From Mytilinidion resinicola (taxonomy: Eukaryota > Ascomycota > Dothideomycetes > Mytilinidiales > Mytilinidiaceae): 64,000 nucleotides of DNA. Below the pieces are notes generated by a model, which was not told where the DNA came from, searched no databases, and worked only from the letters and a program-made list of their open reading frames with translations. The position numbers were made by a program, and so were the translations under genes. Below, piece after piece: positions 10,341 to 20,463 of the stretch; position 1 is the stretch's first letter, and the number at the start of each line of letters is the position of its first letter. Location: positions 1,870,512-1,934,511 of the forward strand of contig NW_022985439.1 in assembly GCF_010093595.1 (NCBI RefSeq), in the 5' to 3' direction.

Positions 10341-11427
10341 ATGGCCGCATCCAATGCAAGCCCAGAAAGACTTAGCATGATTATCATCATGGGGGTTACG
10401 GGAGCGGGGAAGAGCTACTTTATCAATCGCCTTGCTGGGCGAGAGGTTGTCCAGGAAGGAGCCGATCTAGACTCATGTAAGTTCACCAAAGACACTAGAA
10501 GAACAACGCAAATTGACGTGTGGTACAGGTACTCAAGCGTGTCAGCTCATTCCCATCACAATTGGTGCAAGCAAAGTCCTTCTCATTGACACTCCCGGGT
10601 TTGATGATACTCAGAGAACCGATTCCGAAATCTTGACGGAGATTGCCCGTATTCTGTCCTGTCAGTACCAGCTTGGCGTGGATCTCAAGGGCGTGATATA
10701 CATCCATCGCATAACCGACATCCGCTACAGCAGATCATCAGTTAAGACTTTCGAGGTCTTCAAAAAGATCTGCGGCGAGAGAGCGCTCAAAAACGTTCTG
10801 CTCATAACGTCACGATGGGGCGAGGTCTCTCAATCGATCGGATCGGACCGAGAGCGGCAGCTGAAGGACCGCTTCTGGGCGTACATGCTTGGCCGCGGTT
10901 CAAATATAAGTCGATTCTATGGCGACCGCGACTCCGCCATCGGCTTGATCAGTCAATTGCTGATGAAGGAGACGGCTGTCCTCGAGCTTCAAGAGGAGCT
11001 CGTCGACAATGGCAAGCGTCTGAGCGAAACAAGCGCCGGTGCATATGTCAGCAACAACATTGATGACATGAAAAAAAGATACGAGGAAGAGCTCGCTTCT
11101 CTGGAGAAACTAAAGCTAGAGCTACGAGCCAACGATCGGGCGATGAAGCGGCAGATTCAGAGAGACTGGGAGGAAGAGCAATTGCGTCTCGAGAAGGCCC
11201 AAAAAGAACAGGTCAGTCTCCAGCGCCCTGTTGGTACTGAGGTGCAGGAAGAGATTAAGAAGAAGAGATTCAAACTTTCTCTCTTAATTCCATTCATCCC
11301 CTCTGCCATCAGCATTATGTGCATGTTTGTAGGCATTCCGCCAGGGGTATCAGGGATCTTCACCTCGTGGATGGGTATTGACGACCCAGGATCCGATTTC
11401 TCCTTATCTGATCTGCTCTCTTTTTGA
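10341..11427 (+). CDS. AIG1/GIMA-like GTPase with C-terminal membrane segment
   Basis: Two exons, 10341-10476 and 10529-11427 (donor GTAAGT, acceptor ACAG), give 344 residues. The P-loop is GVTGAGKS (residues 18-25), switch II is DTPGFDDT, and LLITSRWGEV is a probable base-recognition region. About residues 190-265 form a highly charged coiled coil (KKRYEEELASLEKLKLEL). The C-terminus has a hydrophobic stretch (LSLLIPFIPSAISIMCMFVGIPPGVSGIF) that could anchor it in a membrane, followed by an acidic tail. This order of G domain, coiled coil and C-terminal anchor matches AIG1/GIMA-type or septin-like GTPases of fungi. The role is unknown; GIMA relatives act in immunity and membrane scaffolding. 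Confidence 0.75.
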
Positions 11428-12056
11428 CGATCGGGTTCTGGACTGGATCTCGCTTGCAAGCCAATGCAAATCTCCACTACCATTTTTGATCATCTAGACG
11501 CCTAGCTGAGATTTGCAGACGAATAGGACAGCACGATATAGGCTTGTTAAAATCACCCTCGAAATGGATTCATGGATGGAGAATGTCCGTTCAATTATTG
11601 CCTGGTGCTATTATAGCGGAATCTGATTCGTTGCTGCCAAAAGATAGGCGATGATACGGCACGGCACGAGAAGGTTTGGAGTGCATGATCTAGCTACCTT
11701 CAATACCGGTCAGCCATTTATAAATAGTGCAGCACACGACTTGGTGCATGGGAAGACGTGTCCAAGATATCCTCATTGGAGAAGAGGCGCGTCTGAATTC
11801 TGTATCCGGCTTAATGCAGACCTCAACTTACCAGTGGCGCATCGGAAAGTGATCATCTGGACCATGAGCTGATAAGCAAGGTAACTGCTTCCGGCCTCTA
11901 GCTTGTGGGCAGAAACGCCCCAACGCTGCTTTAATACGACTGATCCCGCGGACGCGCAACCTCAGAAGAGGGGCCACGACTCCTATTAGCAGGAACAAGC
12001 GTGTTCGAGAGAATGAGACTTGTGCTCCGACTCTCGAATCGGACAATTCCTAAAGG
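11428..12056. other. intergenic, nothing recognised
   Basis: It follows the GTPase gene. No frame, repeat or RNA gene can be supported. Confidence 0.4.
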
Positions 12057-12445
12057 ATGCCTCATGGCAGTATTTTCACGGCCTTCAAGCTTTCCACAAA
12101 CCCCGACTCACCAACACAGAACGTGGCGGAGGGGAAATCGGAACCCATTGATAATATGCAAGCATCTGTACAGCCAATGAAAACCTCGCATCAGCAAAAA
12201 GAGGAGAGAGAGGTTCGAAGTTCCAGTAGAAAAAAGCGAGTCAGTTATTTAATGATTTGCAGTATCCTACCTGGCAACCAGCACTAACAAGGCGCAAGAC
12301 GATCAAAACTCCCTTAGATCAAAACCTACCACCACTACCCAAGACTGTGGATGAGTCTCATGATGAGGGAAACCAGTCTCACGAAGGCACCGACAATAGT
12401 CAAGAACTGAGACAAGGTATGATGCTCTCTATGGAACACATATGA
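12057..12445 (+). other. possible upstream exons of the coiled-coil gene
   Basis: Two short frames (12057-12287 and 12257-12445) have a plausible, polar, Lys/Glu/Gln-rich composition. They could be joined by an intron of about 50 bases ending in TTTGCAG at about 12261. I could not find a phase-correct splice into the next gene, so they may be untranslated leader, a separate small gene or noise. Confidence 0.2.
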
Positions 12446-12659
12446 ATATACCTGGGCTTACGATGTAGGGCGAGGAGATCCAGCACGTTCAGGAGGCCTT
12501 GAATACAAACGAGATGAAGTGGTTCGCGTAAGGCCATATGTACACAATGTAGATGCGAAACCATATGTCGTAAGCGACCGACGTGCTGTAAGTAGCTTTG
12601 TTCCTTAACCTCTTCAGAACCGCGGCAGCTCAACTTTCTAGCGCAATACACTAAAAAAG

Positions 12660-13876
12660 ATGTTGCGCCCAAACGATCCCCACGCTAACAATGACGCCCA
12701 TCTGGCCTACGACACCAAATTAGAAGAGTCCCGTACCCAGATCGAGATCTGGAAAGCGGCATACCAGGAGCTGCAACAAAATTTCGTTCAGTACGATCAA
12801 ATCCTCAAAGTCACTCAGAACGAGCGCGATGAAGCGCTAGCTATCAACGAACGTACCAAGCAATCGGCTGGTCAGATGCAGAAAGCCATGGACAACAAGG
12901 AGCTATTTCTAGGTCCTCAGATGACAGACGATGACATCCAAACTAAGTTCAAATCGCTCATCAGTTCCATCAAAACTTGGTCGTCCAACTTCCTTGGCGA
13001 CAATTTGCAAGGCCCGGAGTTCAGTCAGGAATCTGTCCTCAGCTATGTCCAAGTTCTTCCTCTTTGTCCTGAGATCCGCTTCATCGAACCTACCCTCGCT
13101 AAGAAGAAGAATCGGCGCCTTTTCGTGAGAGGCTGGACTGCGTACGTCATAAGCGATCTAGTGTTGAGAACGCTCCCAGTACCAACGCCGGGCGCGGACG
13201 CTCCCAAGGGATTTACAAGTGCAGATCTTTGGTTAGAAGAGAATGTTAGGAGCAGTCTACTCGAGTTGGAAACTAGGTTATTTTATGATAGTAAGTGTCT
13301 ACCCAGGAGCCATCCACATACCTTCTCTCCCTTTTATGCAACTACGGTGACCAATCTGACGCAAACCCAGAATCCTCACACGCCCACACGTTCAATGACT
13401 GGCGCGCCTTCACCATAGATCTCCTCTCCAAGACATACACAGATAAGGGCCTCACGGACAACGGTAGCATACAAATCATCTCCGCGGCGCGGGAGATCAT
13501 GAGCTTCATCGGTGTCTGGGCATCTCCCGAGCGGCACGATGAGCTCGAAGACGGCCTCATAGCCATCTTTGAGGATGCCATATGGCTGTCGCAGCTTCTT
13601 CGTCGACAGCGTGCCCTGTGGTATGTCCGTTTCCCGCGTCCTATACCACGAACCGATACGACGCTGCCTGGCCTGCTGTTGTTCGATCCGGCTACTATGA
13701 CTGACGAGTGGTCGGAGGATACGGAGCAAGATCTGCAGCTCTTACGCCAGCGATATGTCGAAATAGTGGTGTCGCCCGCGCTTTTTAAGCGCGGCAATGT
13801 TGACGGCGAGCGGTATGATGTTGAATATGCGGCGGTACCTGCCTCAGTGTTGCTGCGTGCTCCGACTAAGAATTAG
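12660..13876 (+). CDS. uncharacterised fungal coiled-coil protein
   Basis: Two exons, 12660-13290 and 13371-13876, are joined by a GTAAGT/CCCAG intron in correct phase, giving about 378 residues. The ATG at 12660 follows an A-rich context; an in-frame stop lies 21 bases upstream. The N-terminal 75 residues look like a coiled coil (TQIEIWKAAYQELQQNF, LKVTQNERDEALA). The rest is a mostly helical, soluble region with FLGPQMTDDDIQTKF, FVRGWTAYVISDLVL and WSEDTEQDLQLLRQRYVEIV. This resembles a family of fungal hypothetical proteins found in multiple copies, but I cannot name a function. No signal peptide or membrane segment is seen. Confidence 0.6.
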
Positions 13877-14628
13877 AGTAGATGCAACGGAGAGACTCTG
13901 GTTTACTTGATGCATTGAACACTATGTACAATGCCTCGTCATCGAAAATCGTACACTCGTGTACAGCTGCTTGAGGAACTTCATAGTATTTTCAGTTTTC
14001 CCAATAAGAGAGGAGGTCGGATTTTGAACACTAGTAATCTCGCTAGGCTACCCCAGACAGCGTCAAAAGGGTGTACGCAAATTAGAAATGTATTCGCTAC
14101 CCCCGGTTTCTATCAGTACATTAGAGCCCCTCAGACAGTGGCAGCACATTGTACGAATATCTATGACAAGGCACTGTATTAATGTTGAAGGCAAACCAGG
14201 GCCTCTCTTCGCACGTGATCTTTACCTTTTTCCCGCCGACTGCAAGCTGCTCGGATGATTTCGAGATTCTTGGCTTTTGGCTAAGTCTCTGGCTGCGTTT
14301 GGCTAAGTCTCCAGCTAGGGTTCGCTAAACCTCCGGCTGCTTTTAGCGAATCTACTACCTTCGCGTCCAGTGACGTGCGATCCAAGGATTGGCAGAAGAA
14401 AAAGATGTGGATTCTATAGAGCATGGTCTACAGTGCGGGGTGGAAAATCTATTGGGAGTCGAAGAGGTATGATAAGTGATAGAAGCAATAGCATTGATAG
14501 ATACTTAATTGGTGGTATGTGTGTACCTCCACGTGAGTTTCGACCTTCTTACCTTCACACTTCGAACCTCCGTTCGGCGAACCTTCATCCCGCCTACTCA
14601 AGAAGAGGTGCTTATCTAAAAGCTGATA
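13877..14628. other. intergenic upstream of the transposon, with a small minisatellite
   Basis: No gene is supported. It contains the 22-base repeat described separately and ends at the TA target site of the transposon at 14627-14628. Confidence 0.4.
14278..14365. repeat. imperfect 22-bp tandem repeat, about four units
   Basis: Four consecutive 22-base units resemble each other (TTGGCTAAGTCTCTGGCTGC, then variants with TCCAGCTAGG, CGCTAAACCTCCGGC and AGCGAATCTACTACC). Divergence increases from left to right. Confidence 0.6.
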
Positions 14629-14685
14629 ACGTATTCCACAAGCGAGCCGTCCACCCAAGCGAGCCGTCCACTTCATCATGAAAAC
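14629..14685 (+). repeat. terminal inverted repeat, left end of element 1
   Basis: The 57 bases starting ACGTATTCCAC match the reverse complement of 16415-16471 with one mismatch. They carry two tandem copies of AAGCGAGCCGTCCAC. Confidence 0.92.
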
Positions 14686-14728
14686 CTGCCTCAAACGTTA
14701 ATTGCTCCACAACGCCAATAGATATCAA

Positions 14729-16390
14729 CTATATACAACTTGTAGCCTGATCTGCAGCAACCTCTGCATCGTTTTTGCACGTACGAATGTTGTGCCCTGA
14801 TTCGCCGCAGCGCCCACAGCGCCGCACGATTCCATCAGAGCCTGCTCCACCTTGCTGCTTTTTGCTTTGAGCGTCCTTCTCGAGCCGTTGAGCAGCTATT
14901 TGAGAGCCTGTTTCCATTATCAGAGTTCCTTCCCTCTGAATGCGCTTTTTTTTGCGCGCCTTGCGCTTTGTGGCGGCTTCATTTGCCTTTTGAAGGCTGG
15001 TAACGGTATCGCGCAGCAGCGCAGCTTGATGCATCATGCTTTCAGCACCTTTGGAGAGGCTATCAAGCGAGTCAAGAATGGCTGTAGGCGAGCTATTTTG
15101 ATGCATTTGAATGCGCTCACGAATCAAAGCTGATTGAGAGCCTAGCTCAAGAGCGTTGCTTGGTGTTTTTGATTCCCATGGAGCCTCCACGGCGGCAGGC
15201 GGAGGCGACGGCGTACGGAGCCTAACATCAAGCTTTAATAGCACTGCTTCTGGATCAAGTGGTACAAGGCCTGCGCCTCGAAAGCCTGCGCAAATGTTGC
15301 TCTTTGTGATTGAGCTGTAGAAAGCTGCTTTGAATGCTGGCAGGAACTCTAGCTTGGTGATATGGTTGATATGGTGGCGCACCAAGTCCTCAATTTGGCG
15401 CCCATACGCCTTTTTCATTGGCGCAAAGCAGCCAACATCAAGCGGCTGTAGCAGGTGCGATGAATGCGCTGGCATACAGAGAGTAATGATATTATTCTCC
15501 TTGCAAATCTGTTGGAATTCGAGCGAGATATGGCTCTCGTGGCCATCAATAATCAGCAGCCGGTGCGTGCCTATCGTGCGATCTTTTGTATGCGCATTGA
15601 AATGGTGTAGCCAGGTAATACCAAGCTCATTTGTTGTCCAGCCATTATCGCTTACTGCTATAACCCAATCTGGTGGTATATTGTTGCCCTCGTACCATGC
15701 AGAAAGGTGGTATATGCCTGCAAAGATAATAAATGGTGGAATAGCCCATCCACAGGCATTAACACCTTGGATTATTGTTGTCCATTCGCGATTGCCTGGC
15801 TGCACAGATTTTGGACGATTACGGCGCTCAGAGCCTGTTACAACTACGCCCGTTGAGATGACACCCATTTGGAAGCCGGCTTCATCGAAGTTGTGTGTAT
15901 CTTTATCCAGGATGCCATACTTTGCTTTTGTATTGCGCACAAGCTCAAACCAATCGCTAATAGCTTTTGGATCCTCGCATAGAGCTCTTTGACGGTCGTA
16001 CTTTCGATTGAATTGTGTTTTGAGCTCAGGTGTTCGCTTGACAAAGTTCTCTGGCCAGTTCTTGCCAACTTGGCCGGCGGCGCGCTCAGCAAGCAATTTG
16101 TTGGCCATCTCTCGTACAGCATACAAGCTAGGCGGAAATCCTCGCAAATCCAGGTCGAGTATATGTTGAGTGATAACTGATTCCTCTAGCTTTGAAAGCT
16201 TCTTCGAATTAGGCTCAGAATCGCGTCGTGGGGTTGTTCCAGCGCGTCGATCTCGAAGTGTGCTTCTGGGGACGTCATATGTTGTAATAGCGCGCCGTTC
16301 GCTTGTAAATTGCTGCCGATTGATTGCTGCGATAGCCATGCATATTCGACCTTCATTTTGTATTGATTGCACGTTGTGTTGTCGACGCAT
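14729..16390 (-). CDS. pogo-like transposase with C-terminal zinc knuckle
   Basis: A single open frame of 553 residues with an ATG start just inside the right inverted repeat. It has an N-terminal Psq-type helix-turn-helix (about 12-48, YDVPRSTLRDRRAG) and a CENP-B-type DNA-binding region (about 65-135, GFPPSLYAVREMANKLL, NWPENFVKR). The DDE catalytic core shows NFDEAGF (D169), LLIIDGHESH (D282) and LQPLDVGCF (D318). A charged region (KRKARKKKRIQ) precedes a C-terminal CCHC knuckle (CGRCGESGHNIRTC, about 528-541). It would cut and rejoin DNA at TA sites. No frameshift or stop is present and the catalytic residues are complete, so it is probably functional. Confidence 0.92.
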   Translation of the reverse strand: MRRQHNVQSIQNEGRICMAIAAINRQQFTSERRAITTYDVPRSTLRDRRAGTTPRRDSEPNSKKLSKLEESVITQHILDLDLRGFPPSLYAVREMANKLLAERAAGQVGKNWPENFVKRTPELKTQFNRKYDRQRALCEDPKAISDWFELVRNTKAKYGILDKDTHNFDEAGFQMGVISTGVVVTGSERRNRPKSVQPGNREWTTIIQGVNACGWAIPPFIIFAGIYHLSAWYEGNNIPPDWVIAVSDNGWTTNELGITWLHHFNAHTKDRTIGTHRLLIIDGHESHISLEFQQICKENNIITLCMPAHSSHLLQPLDVGCFAPMKKAYGRQIEDLVRHHINHITKLEFLPAFKAAFYSSITKSNICAGFRGAGLVPLDPEAVLLKLDVRLRTPSPPPAAVEAPWESKTPSNALELGSQSALIRERIQMHQNSSPTAILDSLDSLSKGAESMMHQAALLRDTVTSLQKANEAATKRKARKKKRIQREGTLIMETGSQIAAQRLEKDAQSKKQQGGAGSDGIVRRCGRCGESGHNIRTCKNDAEVAADQATSCI

Positions 16391-16414
16391 GGTGGTTGGA
16401 AGTTGACGCGTCGC

Positions 16415-16471
16415 GTTTTCGTGATGAAGTGGACGGCTCGCTTGGGTGGACGGCTCGCTTGTGGAATACGT
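16415..16471 (-). repeat. terminal inverted repeat, right end of element 1
   Basis: Mirror copy of the left repeat, again with two tandem copies of the AAGCGAGCCGTCCAC motif (read on the minus strand). It is followed by the TA duplication at 16472-16473. Confidence 0.92.
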
Positions 16472-16473
16472 TA

Positions 16474-16790
16474 CACGGTGATCTTCTCATTCATGAGGTT
16501 CATGTAGACTCGATATGCTTGTATTGCATTAGCAACAAGTGCCAGATTTAACGCATTGAACTAAATCCAACAACTCAGTCAATCAGCCTGGTCTCACTGC
16601 ATCCACTCGATGTCGAACTTTCGGCTCTGTGCTGGCCGAAATCGTCGCTGCCATACCTTCAGTGCTGAAAGTCGACCAAACAATTTAGACAGCTCTTATC
16701 CCTTTTCGTTGCATTTTGATTCCTCGATATCCCAATCGAACAATTTACCCATTCGCCCTCTTGTCGCGTTCCGTTCACGCCTCCACCCTT
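16474..16790. other. intergenic between transposon and TPR-gene remnant
   Basis: Contains only the 3' flank of the gene remnant at 16791-17236. Nothing else is recognised. Confidence 0.35.
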
Positions 16791-17236
16791 TCATCTCGAC
16801 CAAAACGAGAGTAAGCACTCGAAATCTTCCATGGTCAAATCCTCAGCATTTCTGCGCCTATTTGTCAATTCTCTCCTCAGCCGACTCGCCACTTTCAGCG
16901 CCACGGATGCCTTCTGCTCTTTTCCCAATTTTTCGAGCAGTTTTGCTTTCAAGAAGGCGGTGCGTGCCAGCTCAGGCTTGTAGACGGAGGCGTCGAAGCT
17001 CCACGTTTTGAGGGCGTGATTGATAGTATTGCTATGGAGAACGATTCTATTAGCTGATGAAACAAGCAGAGCAAAAGAGTTATCGGGGAGGGGGCAGATT
17101 TAGAAGAGCAGGAAATGAAAAAAGACATAGATGAATGCCGTGAGACTTACATTGCCTCTTCATTCCGCTGCAATGGGATCAAATGCTCCGCAATCCTGTG
17201 TTCGATGTCCGCGGTGCGGTGATTGCGATCAGGCAG
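16791..17236 (-). pseudogene. C-terminal remnant of a fungal TPR-type gene
   Basis: Two minus-strand exons can be read: 17236-17151 (RTADIEHRIAEHLIPLQRNEEA) and 17031-16791, joined in phase by a GTAAGT/CATAG intron. The second exon begins NTINHALKTWSFDASVYKP and ends EDFECLLSFWSR. This is the conserved C-terminus of a fungal tetratricopeptide-like family, whose members usually end in ...FDDLV.FWSR after helical repeats with KA.LL...G....A..AL..A..LR. Upstream of 17236 no further coding sequence is found, so the gene lacks most of its N-terminal and central part. It lies 320 bases from the intact transposon. Confidence 0.55.
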
Positions 17237-18016
17237 CTGGTGAAAAGTGATGAGAACTCTGGTGTATTGCTATGTAGGAGGATAGGTATATATAAGCGTA
17301 GAGGAGCTAAGCCAGCTAAGAGAAGGAACCCTGTTGAGCTGAAAGGTAACGCATGTAAGCTAAGGAATAGCGCTAAGGATGCGCTAGTACAGTAGCGTAT
17401 GGACGGCTGCCACTTATATCTCCCCAATTCTCTTCTAGGTTACCAGTGCTATCGTCAAACTTCCCTAGCTAAGCCATAATATAGCAATTAGCTTTTTCAA
17501 GGCTTCTAAGGAAATAGTCCGACGCAAGGTAAGCTCCAGCATCCAGACTCCGGAGGGAGCCAGAACGGGACCCATAACGCTGGCGCATCAGAATCGCCGG
17601 TGCTTCATGCGAGTCATGAATATTTAGCGCACTTATAATTAAGGCATAACTTAGATCTAGGCTGTGCAGCTTATAAAGCTCCAATGTAGATACGAGGGTC
17701 GAAGTGGATACGTCCAACGTTGGAATGGGGTCAGGCTTTAGTAGTGTCGCGCTTTAAGTTGCTGTGAGAGCAGCTAGCACAGACAGCTTGAAGACCCGTC
17801 TTGCGAGCTCAGCGTACTGCGAAAGAACAAGTCACTGCAAGCAAGGGAAAACGTGGTCGGAAGCGCAAGGTAAATGTACCAGACACAGGCTTAGCGGGTT
17901 TCGCGATAGAGTTTGTCTTTATCACGCATTTGGCGGAATGGTTGTATAGATTGGTGTTGCCATAACATTAATCCAAAGGCCTGGTAAAACAATTTTATAC
18001 GAGGCCGGTATAGACA
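17237..18016. other. intergenic, nothing recognised
   Basis: The short frames here (for example 17469-17717 on the minus strand) have no recognisable motif. The expected upstream exons of the TPR-type remnant are absent. Confidence 0.35.
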
Positions 18017-20177
18017 CTAAATTATTGAGGTTACTTGCATGAAGACCATTTGGCCTTGACTATGAATAACAATCCCATTCTTCTCGAATATGTTTGAACA
18101 GGGAACTTCTCGATTTACCGTAAGATCCTCGAGATTAATGTGTGTTGTATCGGGATCTGAATCCAGCGACACGAGCCATTCTGAAGTTAGAACGGCGAAA
18201 GCAGTGTCTCCAGAAGTTGCTTCTTCTTTTGACTCGTAAATGAATTCAAAGTGAATCTTTGGCAAAATGAGATGGACGGAATAGCCTCTCTGAATGTTCA
18301 ATTTGGTTTTCCTTCCACGCCTGAGTAGATATGTTTGTCCTGTTGGTAGCCCTATGGCGTTGGAGTTCTCTGCTCGCAGACTCTCATTTTCACTCGCATC
18401 TGCTGAATGCGATCTTAGGTCATCGAGCGATGAATCTCTAAGAGTGGGTGTCACGGATATTTGGGCATCATTTCTATTATCGATAGATCGAGAAACACTG
18501 AAACTAGCGAGCTGGCTCTGGGTCGAAATCGTCTCAGCATCCGTTTTGGCTATTGACCTTGTGTGAGCATGCACACTATCAGATCTGGCAAGGAGTGGAG
18601 GTCGATGTTTGCTGGACCGTCGCCTTATCTGGCCTGACCCCTGGCTTTCAAGATGGTCAGAATGGAGTGCTTCAGCAGCAGCTATCTCCGCGGGTAGGCC
18701 AGCTGCTGGAGAGCTGATCAAAGCTGCTGGGAGAGTAGATCCCATCGAAAATATCGTACTTTCACTGGGCTTGGGTTTGATCGCCCTCGGAGTTTCCAAT
18801 AAGAGTTTAAGACGTTCTTCGATTGCTTCGTTGAACTTCCGGATCACTTGCTTCATTTGTGTCATGGATTCGTGGGGAAGTACGACTTCTTCCATTCGCG
18901 GTAGTCTCCACTCAGGGTAAAAGTTGCCATGAGATCTTGGCGTATGGAACTCGCCATGCACTGTAATAAATAGATAGCAAAGATAGCATGCTTCCTTATT
19001 CGAGCAAAGAATTCTCGGTCTGAAAACACTCGTCGTGTGCTGAGCGTAATGATAAAGCAGCTGTATCTCCGCGTGGACCTTCTTATGGACTTCCATGGCT
19101 TTCGCTATGCTCGTTTCAACCTTTGCCAAACTTTTCCCAAGCCTCTGAGTCACAACAGTCTGAAAATCTCTGCGCTGTTTCGCGGACGCGTCTGTTACTG
19201 TTCGGTGATAGAGCCCGTGGTTCCCGGTTCCAACTGGTTGCGCACCTGTGGCGTGCAACTTATAGGGACCACTGCTTGCACACTGGAGCTCCCAGGATTG
19301 GTGCTTACGAACCATATGTTCGATGTATTCAGCAGCGCATTTGTACTGTGAGACTTTTTTGTACGCCCTGAGAACTCTCTCGTAGTTCGAATATGGCCAA
19401 GGCGAGTCCTTGGGCCGAGCAGTTGACAGCACATTCGCAAACTGTGTGACATCGAGATCAGAAGAGAGGCCGAGGATAATCTTTACCAAAATACATGCCC
19501 CTTTCTCTGAACGAGCATCAGGCGCGGGCAAGCACTCTAACTGCCTGAAAAGCGCCAGCCATGATTCTGCCACTCCTTTCACTCGCTGGTAATCCCCTAA
19601 TTGGCATCTCGACCTTGGAATCTTCACTACAGCAGAGTGGAGTTGTTCAATAATAGGGTGCCCTCCAGGTTCGTTACTATTTGATCTTGGACCATGTCTT
19701 GAGCGTAGACGTCTCAAGATACGAAGTTGATGTGCTTTAACAATCTCGGCCAGAAGTTGCCACTCCTGATCTGCAATAATCAATACACATTTCAGAAGAG
19801 ATAGATTAAAACATACCTGATTTTTTGCCAAATCTTGCAGCGTTAATGATTTTATAAAATACAATCTCTTTCTCGTCTAATGTTCCCGAATTGGCAGCAA
19901 ATCTAACAATAAAACCACTGCTGTTCGGCTGCTCTTCTATACACACAGCTCCAACCCGAGATGGCTTGTTGGTTGTTGCCAGAATCAATGCGAAAGCTTC
20001 TGCTAGTCTTCTCTCTTCGTTGAAAGTCAAAACTCTTCTGCTTCCGGCATCTTCTTTTCTCGGCCTGTGGCTTGGCGGTAGTAAATCAACAACAGGGTCC
20101 GACAAAGTTCGTCCCTGGTTTGCAAATTGGCTAAGAAATGCAACATTCTCCGCCAAAGGTCCCTTTGGATCTGCCAT
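18017..20177 (-). CDS. OTT_1508-type cytidine-deaminase-like protein
   Basis: Two exons, 20177-19817 and 19770-18017 (donor GTATGT, acceptor TTGCAG), join in phase to about 704 residues. The centre carries a zinc-deaminase signature: HAE at about 353-355 (KKVHAEIQLLYHYAQ) and CYLC at about 382-385 (CSNKEACYLCYLF), followed by HGEFHTPRSHGNFYPEW. I recognise this as the fungal OTT_1508-like branch of the nucleic-acid deaminase superfamily. His and the two Cys would hold zinc, and Glu would act as proton shuttle. The N-terminal 300 residues are helical. The C-terminal 300 contain a Ser-rich linker, a basic patch (RRGRKTKLN) and a beta-rich end. The substrate is unknown. The gene lies between two related transposons yet appears intact. 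Confidence 0.8.
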
Positions 20178-20463
20178 GCAGCTAAGCCTGTCGAAGCCTC
20201 CCTAGTTCTAAACTGAGAATGCCTTCTCAAACCGAAGGTCCGAGGGGGTACTGTAATTAAAAACTTTTGCTCTGGTGATGACCAAAAACTTTAAGTCAAG
20301 TTTGCTGATAAAAGACGGAGTCGAGAATTGCAGTTGCGGGGTCAATTAACGTGCAACACAAGCGAGCCGGCCACCCAAGCGAGCCGGCCACCTCATCAAC
20401 TCTCAACAGCTTTGAACGTAGATTGCTCCACAACGCTAATAGATATTAACTTAATTCAACTTG

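Larger units (their letters stand above)
14629..16471 (-). mobile_element. intact pogo/Fot1-like DNA transposon
   Basis: The element is 1,843 bases long, bounded by near-perfect 57-base terminal inverted repeats (one mismatch) and flanked by TA on both sides (14627-14628 and 16472-16473), the Tc1/mariner-pogo target duplication. It encodes one uninterrupted transposase on the minus strand. Each inverted repeat contains the 15-mer AAGCGAGCCGTCCAC twice in tandem, 17 bases apart, a likely transposase-binding array. The intact ends and frame suggest it moved recently or can still move. Confidence 0.92.

Noticed and set aside
15330..15992. A 220-residue plus-strand frame inside the transposon
   Set aside because: It is the antisense shadow of the transposase, whose motifs are clear on the minus strand.
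18294..18920. Plus-strand frames over the deaminase gene
   Set aside because: Shadows of the C-terminal half of the minus-strand gene; no motif.
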